DNA of 64,000 nucleotides from Corallococcus sp. EGB (GTDB lineage Bacteria > Myxococcota > Myxococcia > Myxococcales > Myxococcaceae), in assembly GCF_019968905.1 (NCBI RefSeq), contig NZ_CP079946.1:4588001-4652000 (forward strand), read 5' to 3'. The notes beneath the pieces were generated by a model. That model worked only from the letters and a program-made list of their open reading frames with translations, made no database searches and had not been told where the DNA came from. Below are positions 62,441 to 64,000 of this stretch, in pieces. Each line of letters starts with the position of its first letter. Within the stretch, counting starts at the first letter, position 1. The position numbers were made by a program, and so were the translations under genes.

Positions 62441-63190
62441 ATGAGCGACGCGAAGTTCGAGCTGTACTACTGGCCCGGCATCCCCGGCCGCGGCGAGTTC
62501 GTGCGACTGGTGCTGGAGGAGGCGGGCGTGGACTGGGTGGACGTGGGCCTCCAGCCCGAATCCCAGGGCGGCGGAGCCAAGGCCGTATCCGCCATGATCG
62601 GCAAGGGCCCCGTGCCCGCGTACGCCCCGCCCGTGCTCAAGGTGGGCGACGTCGTCTTCTCCCAGGCCGCGAACATCTGTTCGTACCTGGGGGAGCGCTT
62701 CGGCCTGGTCCCCGCGGACGAGGCATCGCGCCTCCACGCCCGTCAATTCCAGCTCACCGTCGCGGACGCGGTCGCGGAAGCGCATGACACGCATCACCCG
62801 CTCGCCGTGATGAAGTACTACGACGAGCAGAAGGACGCCGCGAAGCACCGCGCCGAGGACTTCCACACCCAGCGCATCCCGAAGTTCCTGGGCTACTTCG
62901 AGCGCGTCTTGAAGGCGAACACGCAGGGCGGTGGCAAGTACCTCCTGGGGCGCGACTTCTCCTATCCGGAGCTGGCGCTGTACCAGTTGGTGGAAGGCCT
63001 GCTGTATGCCTTTCCCAATGCCATGCGCCGCATCGCCCCTGAGGTCCCTGGCGTGATGGCCCTGCGCCAGCGCATCGCGGAGCGCCCCCGCATCGCCGCG
63101 TACAAGAAGTCCCCCCGCGCGCAGCCCTTCAACAAGCAGGGCATCTTCCGCCACTACCCGGAGCTCGACGACCCGAACGCGACGAAGTGA
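62441..63190 (+). CDS. Glutathione S-transferase-type protein
   Basis: 249 residues from the ATG at 62441 (GAGGTGA upstream). Thioredoxin-fold N-domain (FELYYWPGIPGRGEFVRLVLEEAGVDWVDV; KVGDVVFSQAANICSYLGERFGL with the cis-Pro and Ser/Gln binding) and helical C-domain with GKYLLGRDFSYPELALYQLVEGLLYAF. Tyr in YYW is the likely catalytic residue. Ends overlapping the small protein gene by 37 bases (convergent). Confidence 0.85.
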   Translation: MSDAKFELYYWPGIPGRGEFVRLVLEEAGVDWVDVGLQPESQGGGAKAVSAMIGKGPVPAYAPPVLKVGDVVFSQAANICSYLGERFGLVPADEASRLHARQFQLTVADAVAEAHDTHHPLAVMKYYDEQKDAAKHRAEDFHTQRIPKFLGYFERVLKANTQGGGKYLLGRDFSYPELALYQLVEGLLYAFPNAMRRIAPEVPGVMALRQRIAERPRIAAYKKSPRAQPFNKQGIFRHYPELDDPNATK

Positions 63191-63450
63191 CCCTGGGGCG
63201 CCGCGACGAGCTCCCGGGCGAAGAACAGGTCTTCGCCCACGCCGTCCACGCGCACCTGGATGAGCGGGTCGCCCGGGTACTGCCGGGGCGGATCGTCGAA
63301 CACCAGCGCCACGACGACGCCCACGCGGCCCAGGAAGCGCTCCGACACGGCGTCGTCCGGCTCGGTGCGGACGATCATCACCGCCGTGCCCATGCGCACC
63401 GGTGCGCCGTCCACGTCTTCCGTCAAGATGAGCGAGGGGTCGTGCATCAT
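63154..63450 (-). CDS. Small hypothetical protein, coupled to NrsF-like gene
   Basis: 98 residues, from the ATG at 63450 whose stop-start overlap with the upstream membrane protein (ATGA type, 63447-63450) argues for coupling. Content: a beta-rich domain with MGTAVMIVRTEPDDAVSERFLGRVGVVVALVFDDPPRQYPGDPLIQVRVDGVGEDLFFARELV, resembling small SH3-like/KOW barrel proteins. Its 3' end overlaps the GST gene by 37 bp. Family not recognised. Confidence 0.65.
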   Translation of the reverse strand: MMHDPSLILTEDVDGAPVRMGTAVMIVRTEPDDAVSERFLGRVGVVVALVFDDPPRQYPGDPLIQVRVDGVGEDLFFARELVAAPQGHFVAFGSSSSG

Positions 63451-64000
63451 GGTGCGTAGGTCCGGGGTTGGATGCGTTTGGACAGCGCCCAGGTCGTGAG
63501 CACCACGAGTGCCCACGCCCCCAGGTGATACGTGGCCACGTGTCCGGGGCCCTGCTCACACGCCAGCTCGCCCACGAACGCCCCCACCGTCCCCACCGAC
63601 AACCCCGCCACCGCCGCGCGCAGCGGGTCGAACGCCGCCGACCGCAGCCCCACCAGCGCCACCACCAGGGGCACCAGCGCCAATGCCAGATGGCTCACCG
63701 TGCACACCCACTCTGGAAGCGAGGAGGGCTCCCTCGGGGCTGCCCGCATCAGCACCAGCAGCATGGCGGCCACCATCGCCATGCCCACGCCCACCTGACG
63801 CAGCCCGCGCCGTCGAGGCGCAATCGCCCCCCAGGCGCACACCGCGCTCGTGGACAGGAGCATCGCCAGCAGGGGCGCGCGGCCCATCAGCATCGCGCCC
63901 GTGGTGCGCCCCAGCGCCAGCAGGACGCCCATCACCGCGAGCGCCAGGCCCGCCGACGCCGCGAACAGCCCCAGCGCCTGCGAACGCCAGCGCCGCACCG
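63447..64000 (-). CDS. NrsF-like (DUF1109) membrane protein, possibly partial at the window edge
   Basis: At least 183 residues, with ~6 helices. The second half matches the NrsF/DUF1109 style: VCTVSHLALALVPLVVALVGLRSAAFDPLRAAVAGLSVGTVGAFVGELAC and HLGAWALVVLTTWAL. NrsF proteins hold ECF sigma factors at the membrane. No sigma gene is visible on this side; it may lie beyond the edge, since transcription is leftward from there. The visible GTG at 63998 may not be the true start. Confidence 0.65.
   Translation of the reverse strand, partial: VRRWRSQALGLFAASAGLALAVMGVLLALGRTTGAMLMGRAPLLAMLLSTSAVCAWGAIAPRRRGLRQVGVGMAMVAAMLLVLMRAAPREPSSLPEWVCTVSHLALALVPLVVALVGLRSAAFDPLRAAVAGLSVGTVGAFVGELACEQGPGHVATYHLGAWALVVLTTWALSKRIQPRTYAP

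Overview
The window is about 70% G+C and almost fully coding, with G/C-ended codons, many GTG/TTG starts, ATGA overlaps between genes, and many lipoproteins, TPR proteins and outer-membrane barrels. It carries a complete Frz chemosensory locus (frzZ, frzA-B-CD-E-G-F), with frzS, an RpoE1-like ECF sigma factor and an AldA-like alanine dehydrogenase close by. Together these point to a fruiting, gliding myxobacterium of the Myxococcaceae (Myxococcus/Corallococcus type). No rRNA, tRNA, CRISPR array, prophage or insertion sequence was seen, and it reads as core chromosome.

Layout. 0-5.6 kb: GNAT enzyme, zinc-ribbon-like protein, a decayed gene, a DUF4331/TPR pair, and a divergent SDR/HxlR pair with two palindromic operators. 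5.6-12.3 kb: a divergent MNIO (DUF692) fusion, uridine kinase, a MetX-like hydrolase without its nucleophile, an anchored protein and a beta-propeller protein. 12.3-19.1 kb: a HARE-HTH/Mrr-like protein with a disordered tail, two lipoproteins, birA, coaX and a repeat protein. 19.2-34.7 kb: the motility region, with frzS, anti-sigma and ECF sigma genes, aldA, a radical SAM enzyme, a TPR lipoprotein, frzZ and divergent frzABCDEGF. 34.7-41 kb: PHA-granule protein, class II photolyase, membrane protein, DUF1015, a tRNA methyltransferase-like protein and a barrel protein. 41-47.3 kb: a leftward group of ABC exporter, single-pass protein and MFS/spermidine-synthase fusion. 47.6-52.3 kb: small coiled-coil protein, hemB, DUF4177, RDD and a tandem ATP-grasp protein, closed by a strong terminator. 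52.3-58 kb: carotenoid oxygenase divergent from a TetR regulator across overlapping palindromes, a P1-family self-cleaving peptidase, a 40-residue basic protein, a lipoprotein and an AI-2E-type permease. 58-64 kb: barrel protein, CotH-kinase lipoprotein, secreted polysaccharide lyase, a guanidine-III riboswitch with its Gdx exporter, a GST, and at the edge a small protein coupled to an NrsF-like membrane protein.

How the genes work together. In the Frz system FrzCD (cytoplasmic receptor), FrzA/FrzB (couplers), FrzE (CheA-CheY hybrid) and FrzF/FrzG (methylation enzymes) set reversal frequency through FrzZ, and FrzS acts at the cell pole in type IV pilus motility. These roles are established in M. 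xanthus; protein lengths and phospho-acceptor positions here match closely. Elsewhere the pairings (riboswitch-gdx, HxlR-SDR, TetR-carotenoid oxygenase, sigma-anti-sigma) suggest local regulatory circuits.

Limits: everything was read by eye. Functions come from motif and family recognition without any database search, and promoter and hairpin calls are pattern-based.
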